Below are positions 34,505 through 46,470 of a DNA stretch of 64,000 nucleotides, piece by piece. The position numbers were made by a program, and so were the translations under genes. The notes beneath the pieces are model-generated. The model made no database searches. It was not told where the DNA came from and worked only from the letters and a program-made list of their open reading frames with translations. Where the stretch lies: positions 2,423,501 to 2,487,500 of the forward strand of contig NZ_CP118108.1 of NCBI RefSeq assembly GCF_028747985.1. The letters run 5' to 3'. This DNA comes from Paenibacillus urinalis (lineage in GTDB: Bacteria > Bacillota > Bacilli > Paenibacillales > Paenibacillaceae). Each line of letters opens with the position of its first letter. Positions within the stretch are counted from its first letter, which is position 1.

Positions 34505-37500
34505 ATGTTTGAGAAAATGAGGCTTACGATTCGTACCAAGATTATTATAGGTTACTTTCTCATTATCGTTTGCTTGGGAGCAGCGATCTTTGTCCTTGGC
34601 AGCCGAATCACGTCCATGGAGCAGGAGATGGATTTTATTGCGGATCACGATATCGAAGTACATAATCTGACGTACCAGATAGAGAAGCATATGCTGGATA
34701 TGGAAACGGGTCAGAGAGGGTTTGTTATCGCTGGTGAAGATCGTTACCTGGTACCTTACAACGATGCATTGTCCAATTGGAAAGCCGATTACAATCAATT
34801 GTATGAGCTGGTATCTAACAATCCAACTCAGATCCAGCGTCTTGATGAGATTAAGAACAATATTGAGCAATGGATCGAAAATGCCGGTGAGTATGTTATT
34901 GGTCTGAAGCAGGAGAATAGAGAACAAGACATCGCAGTGTATTTCACACAGGATATTGGCAAACGGCTGATGGATCAGATGAGAACTCAGTTCAACGAAT
35001 TTCGATTGACAGAGAAAGCATTGACGGAAGAACGGTTACTGCATCTGGATCAGCAAAATGAGGATTTCAGGAATGTGATGTACACCGTTATCATTCTCGT
35101 CATCCTATTATCAATTATTGTAGCTTATATCATATCGAGAAATATAGTGGGTACGATCAAACAGGTCAGCTCCGCCATTTCGGACATGGCTTCCGATAAA
35201 GGCAAGAAGCTATCTAGACGCATTACCGTTCGCACGCGTGATGAAATTAGGGAATTAGGTGAAGTCACCAACAGACTTATTGAAACGTATGAGAAGAATG
35301 ACTGGCTGCAGACCAGCGTCCGTGAGGTTGCCGTATCCTATCAAGGCGTTATCGAAGTATCTAAGCTTGCAGAATCATTCACTATGAAACTCGCTTCTCT
35401 GCTAGATGCGCCCTATGCGGTATTTTATCTTCGTAAACAAAACAAGTTGGTTAAGACCGCTTCTTATGCCTCTTCTGGAGAAGGTCTGGGAACCGAATAT
35501 ATCCGCATTGGTGAAGGACTTGTGGGTCAGGCGGCACTTCAACAGCAGATCATTCTTCTTGAATCTGTGCCCGAAGGACATGTGAAAATTTCGACAGGGC
35601 TCGGCGAATCTTCGCCTCGTCATATTATGATCTTCTCAGTTGAATTTGAAAATGAAGTCGAGGGTGTAATTGAGCTTGCTTCGTTGAAGACATTTACGCC
35701 TGAGCATATTCAGTTAGTGGAGCAGACTCGAAGCATGATCGGGATCGCCATCAATAATGTCCTGGCGCAAATGGAGGTCCAGCGATTGCTGGCAGAATCA
35801 CAGGCGATGTCTGAGGAGCTCCAGTCTCAAACCGAGGAATTGAAAACACAATCGGAAGAGCTTATCTCCCAGCAGGACGAGATGAAGGCATCCAATCAAG
35901 CGCTTCGTCAATCCGAGGAACGTTTACAGCGCCAACAGCAAGATCTTGAGCAGATCAATCTGGATTTGTCGGTGAGAACAGAGCAAGTGGAAAGTCATTT
36001 GCGCAGGATCGAAGAAATTAACGAGCAAATGGAGAAGCAAAATTATGTATTGGAGAAGCAGGCATCGGATCTGCTAATCGCATCTAAATATAAATCGGAA
36101 TTTTTGGCGAATATGTCACATGAGCTGAGAACACCGCTCAATAGTTTACTAATCCTTTCTCAGATTCTGATGGACAATAAAGACGGGAATCTAAATGCGA
36201 AGCAGGTTGAATTTGCTGAGACCATCCATTCCTCGGGTAACGATCTACTCAGGCTGATCGATGATATCCTGGATCTATCCAAGGTTGAAGCAGGGCAAAT
36301 GAAGGTCGAGATGGATGATGTGCTGCTAGCGGATATTAATGACAGTCTTCGGGGAAGCTTTCACCCCATCGCTTTAAACAAAGGAATTGAGTTTAATATT
36401 GTTGCAGATGCACCTCTGCCTGAATACATTTACACCGATGTACACCGATTACAGCAAATTTTGAAGAATCTCTTGTCCAACGCTTTTAAATTTACAAGTG
36501 AAGGTCAAGTCACGCTGAGCATCCACAAAGATGAGCGCAGATGTCCTTTCAATGAAGGCGAGGTAGAGCAATGGATTGCATTCACCGTTGCTGACAGCGG
36601 CATTGGCATCCCACTCGACAAAAAAGAGATTATATTCGATGCTTTCCAGCAGGCCGATGGAACAACAAGCCGAAAATATGGTGGAACTGGACTTGGACTG
36701 ACGATCAGCCGCGAGCTTGCGGGATTAATTGGCGGACATATCGAGTTTGACAGTGAGGAAGGAGTAGGCAGCACCTTTACACTATTCATCCCAGAATACA
36801 AGCATAATTCAGAGACCGAGATGATAAATGAGGCTGCTGTCGCAGGCGAGGAACCTCAATCGGCTGTAGAACAGCTGAACGATTCTACTGCCGTTATTAC
36901 GCACGCAGATTCTCCGGGTTCGATCAATCCTCTCGAAATGGACGTATTGGATGATCGGTTAAGTATAGAGGCCGGTGATCGCGTTCTGCTCATTATTGAA
37001 GATGACGTGAATTTTGCTGGAATTATACTGGACATGGCTCGATCACGGAAGTTCAAAGGAATCGTCGCTCTGCAGGGGGATCATGGTCTTGCTCTTGCTC
37101 ATGCTTATAAACCAGATGCCATCATATTGGATATTCAGCTGCCGATCATTGATGGATGGACCGTACTTGAGCGGCTGAAGCAGCATCCGGAATTGCGTCA
37201 TATTCCAGTGCAAGTGGTCTCTGCAGCAAATGAACAACAGATGGGACTAACGATGGGAGCTATCGCCTATCTGAAGAAGCCGGTCAACAAGGTTCAGATC
37301 GAGGATGCCCTATCAGATATTGAAACCTTCATTAATCGTGACCTGAAACGGCTGCTTATTGTTGAAGATGATGTCGTTCTTAGAAATAGTATGGTAGAAC
37401 TGATTGGTCATGACGATGTGCTGATTACCGATGTATCTACGGGTGAAGAGGCTCTGCGGGAGCTTGAAAAAGAACGATTTGACTGTATGGTCATGGATCT

Positions 37501-38149
37501 TGGTCTAGCCGGCATTTCTGGATTTGAACTGCTCGACCGTATAAGGCAGAATGATCATTTGAAGCAGCTGCCGATCATTATATATACGGGAAAAGAACTG
37601 ACCATGAAGGAAGAAATTGAGCTCAAAAAGTATGCGGAGAGCATTATAATTAAAAACGTTAAATCGCAGGAGCGTCTATTCGATGAAACGGCATTGTTCC
37701 TGCATCGAGTCGAAGCAAATCTGCCGGAAGATCGCCGCAATATACTGAAGAAGCTGTACAGCAATCAGACTGATTTCGACGGGAAACGAATTCTTCTAGT
37801 TGAAGATGACATTCGCAACATTTTTTCACTTGTCAGTATATTGGAATCGTATGGATTGAATGTGACCTTTGCGGAGAATGGGCGAGAGGCGATGGAAGTT
37901 CTTGCTGAGGATCCTGAATTTGATCTTATTCTTATGGACATTATGATGCCGGAAATGGATGGATATCAGACGATGAGAGCGATACGTGGTAACAGTCGCT
38001 TTGAGAATACTCCAATTATTGCTTTGACGGCAAAAGCGATGAAAGAAGATCGGCAGCTATGTATTGAAGCAGGTGCATCTGATTATATTAGCAAGCCGAT
38101 CGATGTTGAGAAGTTGCTTTCTTTATTGAAGGTGTGGCTCTATACGTAA
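34505..38149 (+). CDS. CHASE3-HAMP-GAF hybrid sensor histidine kinase with three receiver domains
   Basis: This 1214-residue membrane sensor kinase is read in this order: first membrane helix (about 12-33), CHASE3 extracellular domain (about 35-180, MLDMETGQRGFVIAGEDRYL), second helix (about 195-215), HAMP (216-270), GAF (285-425), a Gln/Glu-rich coiled coil (425-525), HisKA with phospho-acceptor His539 in SHELRTPLNS, HATPase with N box LLSNAFKF and G box YGGTGLGLTIS (about 640-765), then three receiver domains near 822, 950 and 1092. Receivers keep their phospho-aspartates (IILDIQLP, MVMDLGLAG, ILMDIMMPEMDG). GGAGGAG precedes the ATG. A CheR methyltransferase follows at once, so signalling through methylation and phosphorelay may be linked. 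Stimulus unknown. Confidence 0.92.
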   Translation: MFEKMRLTIRTKIIIGYFLIIVCLGAAIFVLGSRITSMEQEMDFIADHDIEVHNLTYQIEKHMLDMETGQRGFVIAGEDRYLVPYNDALSNWKADYNQLYELVSNNPTQIQRLDEIKNNIEQWIENAGEYVIGLKQENREQDIAVYFTQDIGKRLMDQMRTQFNEFRLTEKALTEERLLHLDQQNEDFRNVMYTVIILVILLSIIVAYIISRNIVGTIKQVSSAISDMASDKGKKLSRRITVRTRDEIRELGEVTNRLIETYEKNDWLQTSVREVAVSYQGVIEVSKLAESFTMKLASLLDAPYAVFYLRKQNKLVKTASYASSGEGLGTEYIRIGEGLVGQAALQQQIILLESVPEGHVKISTGLGESSPRHIMIFSVEFENEVEGVIELASLKTFTPEHIQLVEQTRSMIGIAINNVLAQMEVQRLLAESQAMSEELQSQTEELKTQSEELISQQDEMKASNQALRQSEERLQRQQQDLEQINLDLSVRTEQVESHLRRIEEINEQMEKQNYVLEKQASDLLIASKYKSEFLANMSHELRTPLNSLLILSQILMDNKDGNLNAKQVEFAETIHSSGNDLLRLIDDILDLSKVEAGQMKVEMDDVLLADINDSLRGSFHPIALNKGIEFNIVADAPLPEYIYTDVHRLQQILKNLLSNAFKFTSEGQVTLSIHKDERRCPFNEGEVEQWIAFTVADSGIGIPLDKKEIIFDAFQQADGTTSRKYGGTGLGLTISRELAGLIGGHIEFDSEEGVGSTFTLFIPEYKHNSETEMINEAAVAGEEPQSAVEQLNDSTAVITHADSPGSINPLEMDVLDDRLSIEAGDRVLLIIEDDVNFAGIILDMARSRKFKGIVALQGDHGLALAHAYKPDAIILDIQLPIIDGWTVLERLKQHPELRHIPVQVVSAANEQQMGLTMGAIAYLKKPVNKVQIEDALSDIETFINRDLKRLLIVEDDVVLRNSMVELIGHDDVLITDVSTGEEALRELEKERFDCMVMDLGLAGISGFELLDRIRQNDHLKQLPIIIYTGKELTMKEEIELKKYAESIIIKNVKSQERLFDETALFLHRVEANLPEDRRNILKKLYSNQTDFDGKRILLVEDDIRNIFSLVSILESYGLNVTFAENGREAMEVLAEDPEFDLILMDIMMPEMDGYQTMRAIRGNSRFENTPIIALTAKAMKEDRQLCIEAGASDYISKPIDVEKLLSLLKVWLYT

Positions 38150-38164
38150 AGGAGGCTGAAGATC

Positions 38165-39031
38165 ATTTCAGATTATGGGGAATATTCGCAGCTTGATCCT
38201 CTGTCAGGTCAAGATAAGGAGCTTGAGAAAATAGAAGTAGAGCTGCTTCTCCAGGCGATTTATCGTATGTATGGTTATGACTTTCGTAACTATGCTTATG
38301 ATTCGATATATAGAAGAATTAGGCACGGAATGCAGTCGATAGGTGAAGAGTCAATCTCGGCTCTGATCCCTCAAGTACTCCATTACCCTGACCGGATGCA
38401 GCAGCTGCTTCGTTACTTTGTCGTTGGCGTGACGGAGATGTTCCGTGACCCGGATATGTTTTATTCGTTTCGTAAAAATGTTATTCCGTATTTACGGACA
38501 TATCCTCATATTCGAATCTGGCATGCAGGCTGCTCAACCGGCGAAGAGGTGTTGTCAATGGCAATTCTGCTTCAGGAAGAAGGCTTGTACGACAGAGCCA
38601 GGATCTATGCAACCGATATTAATGAGGATGCACTTGAAAAGGCTCAGATGGGCATATATCCCTTGAGAAATATGAAAGTGAACACCTATAATTATATTCG
38701 TTCAGGCGGTACAAGGGATTTCTCAGACTATTACATGGCCCGCAAGGACTCTGTTATTTTTAATTCATCCCTGCTCAAGAACATTGTATTTGCACGGCAT
38801 AATCTGGTCACGGACCAATCATTTAATGAATTTAATGTGGTTTTCTGCCGAAATGTACTCATTTACTTCAATCGAGAGCTGCAGAATCGGGTATATCATC
38901 TCCTGCATGACAGTCTAGCGCTGCTTGGTTTTCTTGTACTGGGAGACAAGGAATCGATGCTGTTTAATAGTCATAGCCACAAATATGAAACGCTTGACAG
39001 GCGTGAGAAGCTGTATCGAAAGATCCAATGA
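38165..39031 (+). CDS. CheR-type protein-glutamate methyltransferase (non-ATG start likely)
   Basis: This SAM-dependent methyltransferase of about 288 residues has the N-terminal CheR helical domain (EKIEVELLLQAIYRMYGYDF, residues about 21-40) and the catalytic domain with HAGCSTGEEVLSMAILL (SAM motif), ATDINEDALEKA, and FCRNVLIYFNRE. Starting at the ATG 38267 would remove most of the N-terminal domain. The frame is open upstream, AGGAGG lies at 38150-38155 and an in-frame ATT (38165) or ATC (38162) is at the right distance; no ATG, GTG or TTG is. I therefore propose a rare start codon. The gene follows the hybrid kinase by 15 nt; no CheB is present. Confidence 0.8.
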   Translation: MSDYGEYSQLDPLSGQDKELEKIEVELLLQAIYRMYGYDFRNYAYDSIYRRIRHGMQSIGEESISALIPQVLHYPDRMQQLLRYFVVGVTEMFRDPDMFYSFRKNVIPYLRTYPHIRIWHAGCSTGEEVLSMAILLQEEGLYDRARIYATDINEDALEKAQMGIYPLRNMKVNTYNYIRSGGTRDFSDYYMARKDSVIFNSSLLKNIVFARHNLVTDQSFNEFNVVFCRNVLIYFNRELQNRVYHLLHDSLALLGFLVLGDKESMLFNSHSHKYETLDRREKLYRKIQ

Positions 39032-39050
39032 ATAGTCACCTGATGGACTG

Positions 39051-39083
39051 AAGAACCTGCTAACATTGCGGGTTCTTTTTTTT
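39051..39083 (+). terminator. Intrinsic terminator after CheR gene
   Basis: AAGAACCTGC and GCGGGTTCTT pair (one G-U) around a 7-nt loop and run into T8. It ends the kinase-CheR operon. Confidence 0.85.
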
Positions 39084-39158
39084 AGTGCAGCAACATTGAT
39101 TTCAAGATTCCTGGGTATGATGAAATTGATTCGTCTAACAAGTAATTTTCAGAAAAAC

Positions 39159-39203
39159 TTGAAAAAGTACAATTAGAGAGATAAAATTGATATGTATACA
39201 TAT
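39159..39203 (+). promoter_or_regulatory. Promoter and palindromic operator of the MarR-FUSC operon
   Basis: TTGAAA (39159-39164), 17-nt spacer and TAAAAT (39182-39187) form a good sigma-A promoter. Right behind the -10, ATATGTATACATAT (39190-39203) is a perfect 14-bp palindrome covering the expected start point, a typical place for a MarR operator and for autoregulation. Confidence 0.65.
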
Positions 39204-39233
39204 AATTTGTATAACAATTATGGAGGCAGAAAG

Positions 39234-39680
39234 ATGAAAGCTATAGGCAATGAAGAAAAGTATGGCTATGCGATAACAAGAACTAGCCGAGCTGTGCTTC
39301 GGTTTCTTACTGGGTATTTAAGGAGCTATGCGATCACCCCTGAGCAATGGACTGTAGTAAAGAGAGTGTACGAGCATGATGGTATTACGCAAAAAGAGTT
39401 AGCAGCCATCTCAGATAAAGATCCGGCAACGCTTGCTAAAATATTGGACATACTGGAAAGGGAAGGACTGATTGTTCGGAAGACAAATAAGGAGGATCGG
39501 AGATCCTATCTCATATACATTACAGATCAAGGCGTCAAATTAAGAGATGAGGTATATGAACATCTGGAACAGGTATTCAGCAAGGTTCTTGACGGAATAC
39601 CGCAGGATGAGCTGGCTGTCTTCAACAAAGTGTTGGGTCAGATTGAAGATAATGCAGCTGCTCATACCGTACATTTTTAG
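39234..39680 (+). CDS. MarR-family transcriptional regulator
   Basis: This 148-residue winged-helix regulator shows GITQKELAAISDKDPATLAKILDILEREGLIVR (HTH region near residues 50-83; recognition segment KDPATLAK) and the wing KEDRRSYLIYIT. ATG 39234 has GGAGG 8 nt upstream; the frame extends to an ATG at 39192 that overlaps the operator palindrome. It is co-transcribed with the FUSC exporter 21 nt downstream and very likely represses its own operon until a ligand binds. Confidence 0.92.
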   Translation: MKAIGNEEKYGYAITRTSRAVLRFLTGYLRSYAITPEQWTVVKRVYEHDGITQKELAAISDKDPATLAKILDILEREGLIVRKTNKEDRRSYLIYITDQGVKLRDEVYEHLEQVFSKVLDGIPQDELAVFNKVLGQIEDNAAAHTVHF

Positions 39681-39701
39681 TAGGAAATCGAGGTAACAAG
39701 T

Positions 39702-41687
39702 ATGGATAATTACAACAATCATAAAATCAGCAAATATCAAAAATCCACCGAAAGACGCCGTGCGAAGCACATCATTCCGGCGGAAAGAAAATATAGAGAT
39801 GCATTTGCAATCAAGCCGATTCCTTTAAATTGGTTTCGAGGAATTGGATCCGCTATAAGTGTAGGTATACCTTCCATATTAGGGTTTCTGAGTGGAAATC
39901 CGAGTCTAGGCATACTGGCATCCATCGGCGGCTTTACTTTTTTGTATGTATCGAATGAAACCTATGCTCAGCGTGCGATCCGCTTATTCTGGGTTGCGCT
40001 TGGCTTGACTGCCGCGTTAACGCTGGGTGCCTTATGCTCTTACAATGTGCCGCTAATGGTCTTCATGTTTGGTCTTGTTGGGGCATTATCTGTCTTTATA
40101 TTCAATCTTTTTCGAATTACAGGTCCTGGGGGGATGTTTTTTGTCCTTGCCTATTCAGTCGGAACGTCCATGCCGCACGATCCAAGTACATTACCGTTAA
40201 GCGCACTGTGTGTACTGCTTGGCGGTCTGTTTGCTTGGATTGTGGGGATGTTCGGTTATCTGATCGTTCCTTATGGACCAGAGAACAAATCAGTGTCTGC
40301 TGTATATCAGAGCTTATCCAAGCTGCTCTCTGCGATCGGGACAGAGCAATTCACGGATCTTCAGCATCAGAGCGCTTCACTCATGAAGCAGGCAGAACGC
40401 ACCTTAACGAATGGTAAAGTCATTGGCTCGCGAAATAATCAGTACTTAGAAAAATTAAAAAGATTAAATCTGCAAGCGAGCGATATATTTATATCCATCA
40501 TCGATGTCTCCATGGAGAGCAAAAATGCGGCAGAGGACGGGCTGGCACATGCATTGCAGAGGCTGAGCCATGCCATCCACACAAGAGATGCTAGAGTTCG
40601 TTTGAACCACTCCATGGAAGAAGAATATGAGGGTTCGTTACACAATTTGTATGCTCATATTGAAGCGGCGTATGATATGTTAACGAGAGAAGCTGATACA
40701 CCGGCTGAAGATAGTATGACATTAGGCGATTCGAAGCCTTCGATCCTCAACTTGCTGCGTAACGCATTCAGACCCGATTCAACGATTCTGTATACTTCCC
40801 TTCGATATGGGTTGGTGCTGCTCGTTGTAGCGGCGATCGCCTATGGTTTTCATTTCGACCGCTCTTACTGGGTTCCCTTGTCTAGTGCAGCTGTTATGGC
40901 TGGAGGCACCTATATCGGCACGGTATATCGAGGTCTGCAGCGTTCGGCTGGGACAATTATTGGAATCTTGATCGGTGCTGCAGTGCTGTGGTATGAGCCA
41001 ATCGGTATCGTCATCCCCCTCACTCTGATGATATTTCAATTCATTGTGGAGCTTATATACGGAAGAAACTATGCACTCGCTGTATTATTCCTGACACCAA
41101 GCACGCTGCTGATCGGTACAACCATTCAGCCTGCTTTGACCGCAGGATATTTTATATCGGCCCGTATTATAGATATTATTATCGGGAGTATTATTGCTAT
41201 TGTGGGTTCATTGCTGCTCTGGAGAACAAGGGCTTCCAGGAAATTGCCGGAGGCGATGTCCCATGCCGTTCAAAAAGAAGGGGAATTACTTCTGGCAATA
41301 CTCAATGAAGATCCTGTTCATGATAAAGAGCTTCAAGAGCATGATTTACGTAATGCGTTGATTCAATTAAGATTGGTTTATGACGATGCCTTTGCGGAGT
41401 CTATCAAAAAAAGCGGCCGAATCGCCGTGCTGTGGCCGGCCGTTGCCGATTGTCTGCATCTGGGATATGTTCTGCTGGCAGCAGCAAACAAAAATGAAAC
41501 CGAAGCGATATCCGATGAGGATAGACATGAGTTTCGTCGTTATTTCGAAATGCTCACACAATCGATTAAGGATAAGAGAGAACCAGTAGAAATGAACCTC
41601 CCTTGGCTCTCCAAGTTCCCAGCCATATATGAGGATATTGTGCAGCTTCAGCATTCCCTGCACATTGGGGAGAAGGCGACAAGTTAG
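39702..41687 (+). CDS. FUSC-family exporter-like membrane protein
   Basis: This 661-residue protein has two halves with about five membrane helices each (residues about 45-190 and 350-510), separated and followed by cytoplasmic helical regions. That is the FUSC layout of aromatic-acid efflux proteins (AaeB/YccS type). Markers include GIPSILGFLSGNPSLGILAS, FRITGPGGMFFVLAYSVGTS, and in the second half FDRSYWVPLSSAAVMAGGTY. It is coupled to a MarR regulator, which often senses phenolic compounds, so export of phenolic or aromatic acids is plausible. Specific substrate unknown. Confidence 0.85.
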   Translation: MDNYNNHKISKYQKSTERRRAKHIIPAERKYRDAFAIKPIPLNWFRGIGSAISVGIPSILGFLSGNPSLGILASIGGFTFLYVSNETYAQRAIRLFWVALGLTAALTLGALCSYNVPLMVFMFGLVGALSVFIFNLFRITGPGGMFFVLAYSVGTSMPHDPSTLPLSALCVLLGGLFAWIVGMFGYLIVPYGPENKSVSAVYQSLSKLLSAIGTEQFTDLQHQSASLMKQAERTLTNGKVIGSRNNQYLEKLKRLNLQASDIFISIIDVSMESKNAAEDGLAHALQRLSHAIHTRDARVRLNHSMEEEYEGSLHNLYAHIEAAYDMLTREADTPAEDSMTLGDSKPSILNLLRNAFRPDSTILYTSLRYGLVLLVVAAIAYGFHFDRSYWVPLSSAAVMAGGTYIGTVYRGLQRSAGTIIGILIGAAVLWYEPIGIVIPLTLMIFQFIVELIYGRNYALAVLFLTPSTLLIGTTIQPALTAGYFISARIIDIIIGSIIAIVGSLLLWRTRASRKLPEAMSHAVQKEGELLLAILNEDPVHDKELQEHDLRNALIQLRLVYDDAFAESIKKSGRIAVLWPAVADCLHLGYVLLAAANKNETEAISDEDRHEFRRYFEMLTQSIKDKREPVEMNLPWLSKFPAIYEDIVQLQHSLHIGEKATS

Positions 41688-41713
41688 TTTGAATAAGTAG
41701 ATAGAAGAGAAGA

Positions 41714-41750
41714 AGAGGCGAATCCCTTAATATGAGGGATTCGCCTCTTT
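41714..41750 (+). terminator. Intrinsic terminator after FUSC gene
   Basis: AGAGGCGAATCCC and GGGATTCGCCTCT form a 13-bp stem with a 10-nt loop, ending in TTT. Confidence 0.75.
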
Positions 41751-41770
41751 GTGTTGAGTGACAAGGAATA

Positions 41771-41794
41771 GAAAAGGACCCCAAGCAGGGGTCC
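41771..41794 (-). terminator. Intrinsic terminator of the SDR gene (minus strand)
   Basis: GGACCCC and GGGGTCC enclose a 5-nt loop; on the minus strand the stem is followed by TTTTC. It lies 22 nt after the SDR stop. Confidence 0.75.
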
Positions 41795-41816
41795 AAAATG
41801 ATCTTTTTGAGATAAA

Positions 41817-42605
41817 TTAGTATTGGTTCGACTGTCCACCGTCAATAGGAATCACGACACCGTTAATAAATTCGGATTCTCCGGACAGCAGGAACGCGAC
41901 GAGACGGCCTACTTCTTCTGGTTTACCGAAGCGTTTTTTCGGATTGACGCTGACGAATTGTTTGCCGGCTTCTTCCCAACCGTCTTCTCCGCCGATTTGT
42001 TTCAGGGAACCAACGACCATTGCTGTCATTATGGCACCTGGTGCAATGGCATTGATGCTTAAGTTGTACTGACCATATTCGATTGCTGCGTTTTTTGTCA
42101 TACCGGCCACGGCATGTTTACTCGCAACATATGCTGCCTGATTTAGAACTCCGCGGATTCCGCCGACAGATGCTACGTTCACGATGGCACCGGATTGCTG
42201 CTCTTTCATTACAGGAAGTACATATTTCATACCATAGAAGACACCTTTAAGGTTGATGTCGATGACTTTGTCAAACACTTTGCTGTTGTATTCTGCTGTA
42301 GGAGCCTGAGTACCCTCGATTCCAGCATTGTTGTAGAAACCATCGATGCGGCCGAATTGTTGTACCGTATCATCTACATATTTCTGGACCGCTTGCTCAT
42401 CAGATACATCGGCAGTGAGAAGAAGGATTTCTGCTTCAGGTGCTGCTTCAAGAATCAATTTTTTCGTTTCTTCAAGTGCGGTTTGATTGAGGTCAACCAG
42501 TGACAGCTTGGCGCCTTCTTTAGCGATTTCAAGGGCTGCCGCTTGTCCTAATCCGGAGCCTGCTCCAGTAATCAATACAACTTTTGAATCAAAACGTTTA
42601 TTCAT
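41817..42605 (-). CDS. SDR-family oxidoreductase
   Basis: This 262-residue classical SDR has the cofactor loop GAGSGLGQ (near 13-20), NNAGIEGTQAP (near 92), the active-site serine in NVASVGG and Tyr-x3-Lys in YVASKHAV (near 160). The ending DGGQSNQY is normal for the family. AAAGGAG precedes the ATG. It is monocistronic with its own terminator. It shares FYNNAGIEG-like features with the SDR at 1465-2220 but is a separate subgroup. Substrate unknown. Confidence 0.9.
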   Translation of the reverse strand: MNKRFDSKVVLITGAGSGLGQAAALEIAKEGAKLSLVDLNQTALEETKKLILEAAPEAEILLLTADVSDEQAVQKYVDDTVQQFGRIDGFYNNAGIEGTQAPTAEYNSKVFDKVIDINLKGVFYGMKYVLPVMKEQQSGAIVNVASVGGIRGVLNQAAYVASKHAVAGMTKNAAIEYGQYNLSINAIAPGAIMTAMVVGSLKQIGGEDGWEEAGKQFVSVNPKKRFGKPEEVGRLVAFLLSGESEFINGVVIPIDGGQSNQY

Positions 42606-42968
42606 GCTCCATTCTCCTTTGGTAAGTTAATTATTCGGATTGCTCATCTATGTAAATCAGTAAGTTAAATTGATTCATCTAGATGATAATAGCGTTTGCA
42701 AGCGAAATTCATTAGTAATCATATATCACAAATAATTCACTTGACAATAAACAAAACCCTATTCCATGTCCTCTAAACAACATCACACTCTAATATGTTC
42801 ACCCACAAGACAAAACTTAAACATATGTAGATCAATTGTACGAATATGATCCAAATAAATGGTTAACTCGACAAGATTCATGACATTCATTGAGCACCGG
42901 CATCATATGTTGAGAAAGATGGTTCCTAACCTATTGATATATGTCAGTTCATGAAGGGGGAACAATAA
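42606..42968. other. 363-nt intergenic region, no gene seen
   Basis: The region separates a minus-strand SDR gene from the surface-protein cluster. It is AT-rich, contains TTGACA at about 42741 without a convincing -10 at proper spacing, and CATATGTTG at about 42906, which partly matches the mother-cell sigma (SigE/SigK) -10 pattern CATAnnnT but lacks a clear -35. I see no confident feature. Confidence 0.4.
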
Positions 42969-43304
42969 TTGGTTGTCACGACGGGGCCTATTTTAAATAG
43001 TGCGGTAAACGGCCTTCGGCCGGTCCAGATGGTCACAGTTAAAATGATGAATAAATCATTGACTCAAAATGCTTCGATCTTAATACAAGGATATGTACTG
43101 GATCAAGTAAGAGCAATTTACGTGGAAGAGTTCTTCAATCTCGCTCCGAACGCTGTATTTACAAACGATTATTTAGCCAATGTCGAAGGTTATGAGTTTG
43201 TAGTGTCGATTGATGATAATGATGCGATTGAAGTATCCGTATGGGGAAAAGATGGATCAGGTCACATCGTGAGTGCGCATCGATTAGTATCTTCAGAATT
43301 GTAA
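42969..43304 (+). CDS. Stand-alone homologue of the collagen protein's N-terminal domain
   Basis: This 111-residue protein starts at TTG 42969 with GAAGGGGG about 9 nt upstream. It aligns over its full length with residues 1-120 of the neighbouring collagen-like protein: shared blocks are TGPI-N-AVNG-R, QGYVLD, LxPNxV, YxAN, EFxxS-x-VWGKDG-G and AAHR-VSxEL. No signal peptide is present, as in exosporium proteins that assemble from the mother cell. It is probably a partner or capping subunit for the collagen protein 53 nt downstream, and the two are likely to be co-transcribed. The family has no name I recognise. Confidence 0.78.
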   Translation: MVVTTGPILNSAVNGLRPVQMVTVKMMNKSLTQNASILIQGYVLDQVRAIYVEEFFNLAPNAVFTNDYLANVEGYEFVVSIDDNDAIEVSVWGKDGSGHIVSAHRLVSSEL

Positions 43305-43339
43305 GAAGTGAGTGTTGTAACTAACAAATCACTTCATAA

Positions 43340-46144
<2,805 letters not shown>

Positions 46145-46195
46145 TGGTGCTGTTATTTTATCCCTACCTTCGTTAGATTAAATATCAATTCACAA

Positions 46196-46228
46196 GCAGG
46201 GCTTCAATAAGAGCCCTGTTTCTTTTTG
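46196..46228 (+). terminator. Intrinsic terminator after the collagen gene
   Basis: CAGGGCT and AGCCCTG pair over an 8-nt loop, followed by TTTCTTTTT. The following 240 nt before the PilZ gene are AT-rich with no further feature that I can support. Confidence 0.75.
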
Positions 46229-46470
46229 TCAAATGAAGCTCTTAAAATGGAATAACAGCAAATATTTCAAAAAATGACGTATTATCCGATAAATTTTAAT
46301 ACAGGGCTGAATCACATTTCGATTCTAGCTATAGTGACTATGACACGTGAATATAAAAAACTACATTTCAAATCTCTGATATTCTTATATAATAATGCTG
46401 ATCATCATTTTTCCAAAAACACACAACGATGTATTTTCAATGCAGCTTTTTATTATTTCAGGAGGAATAC

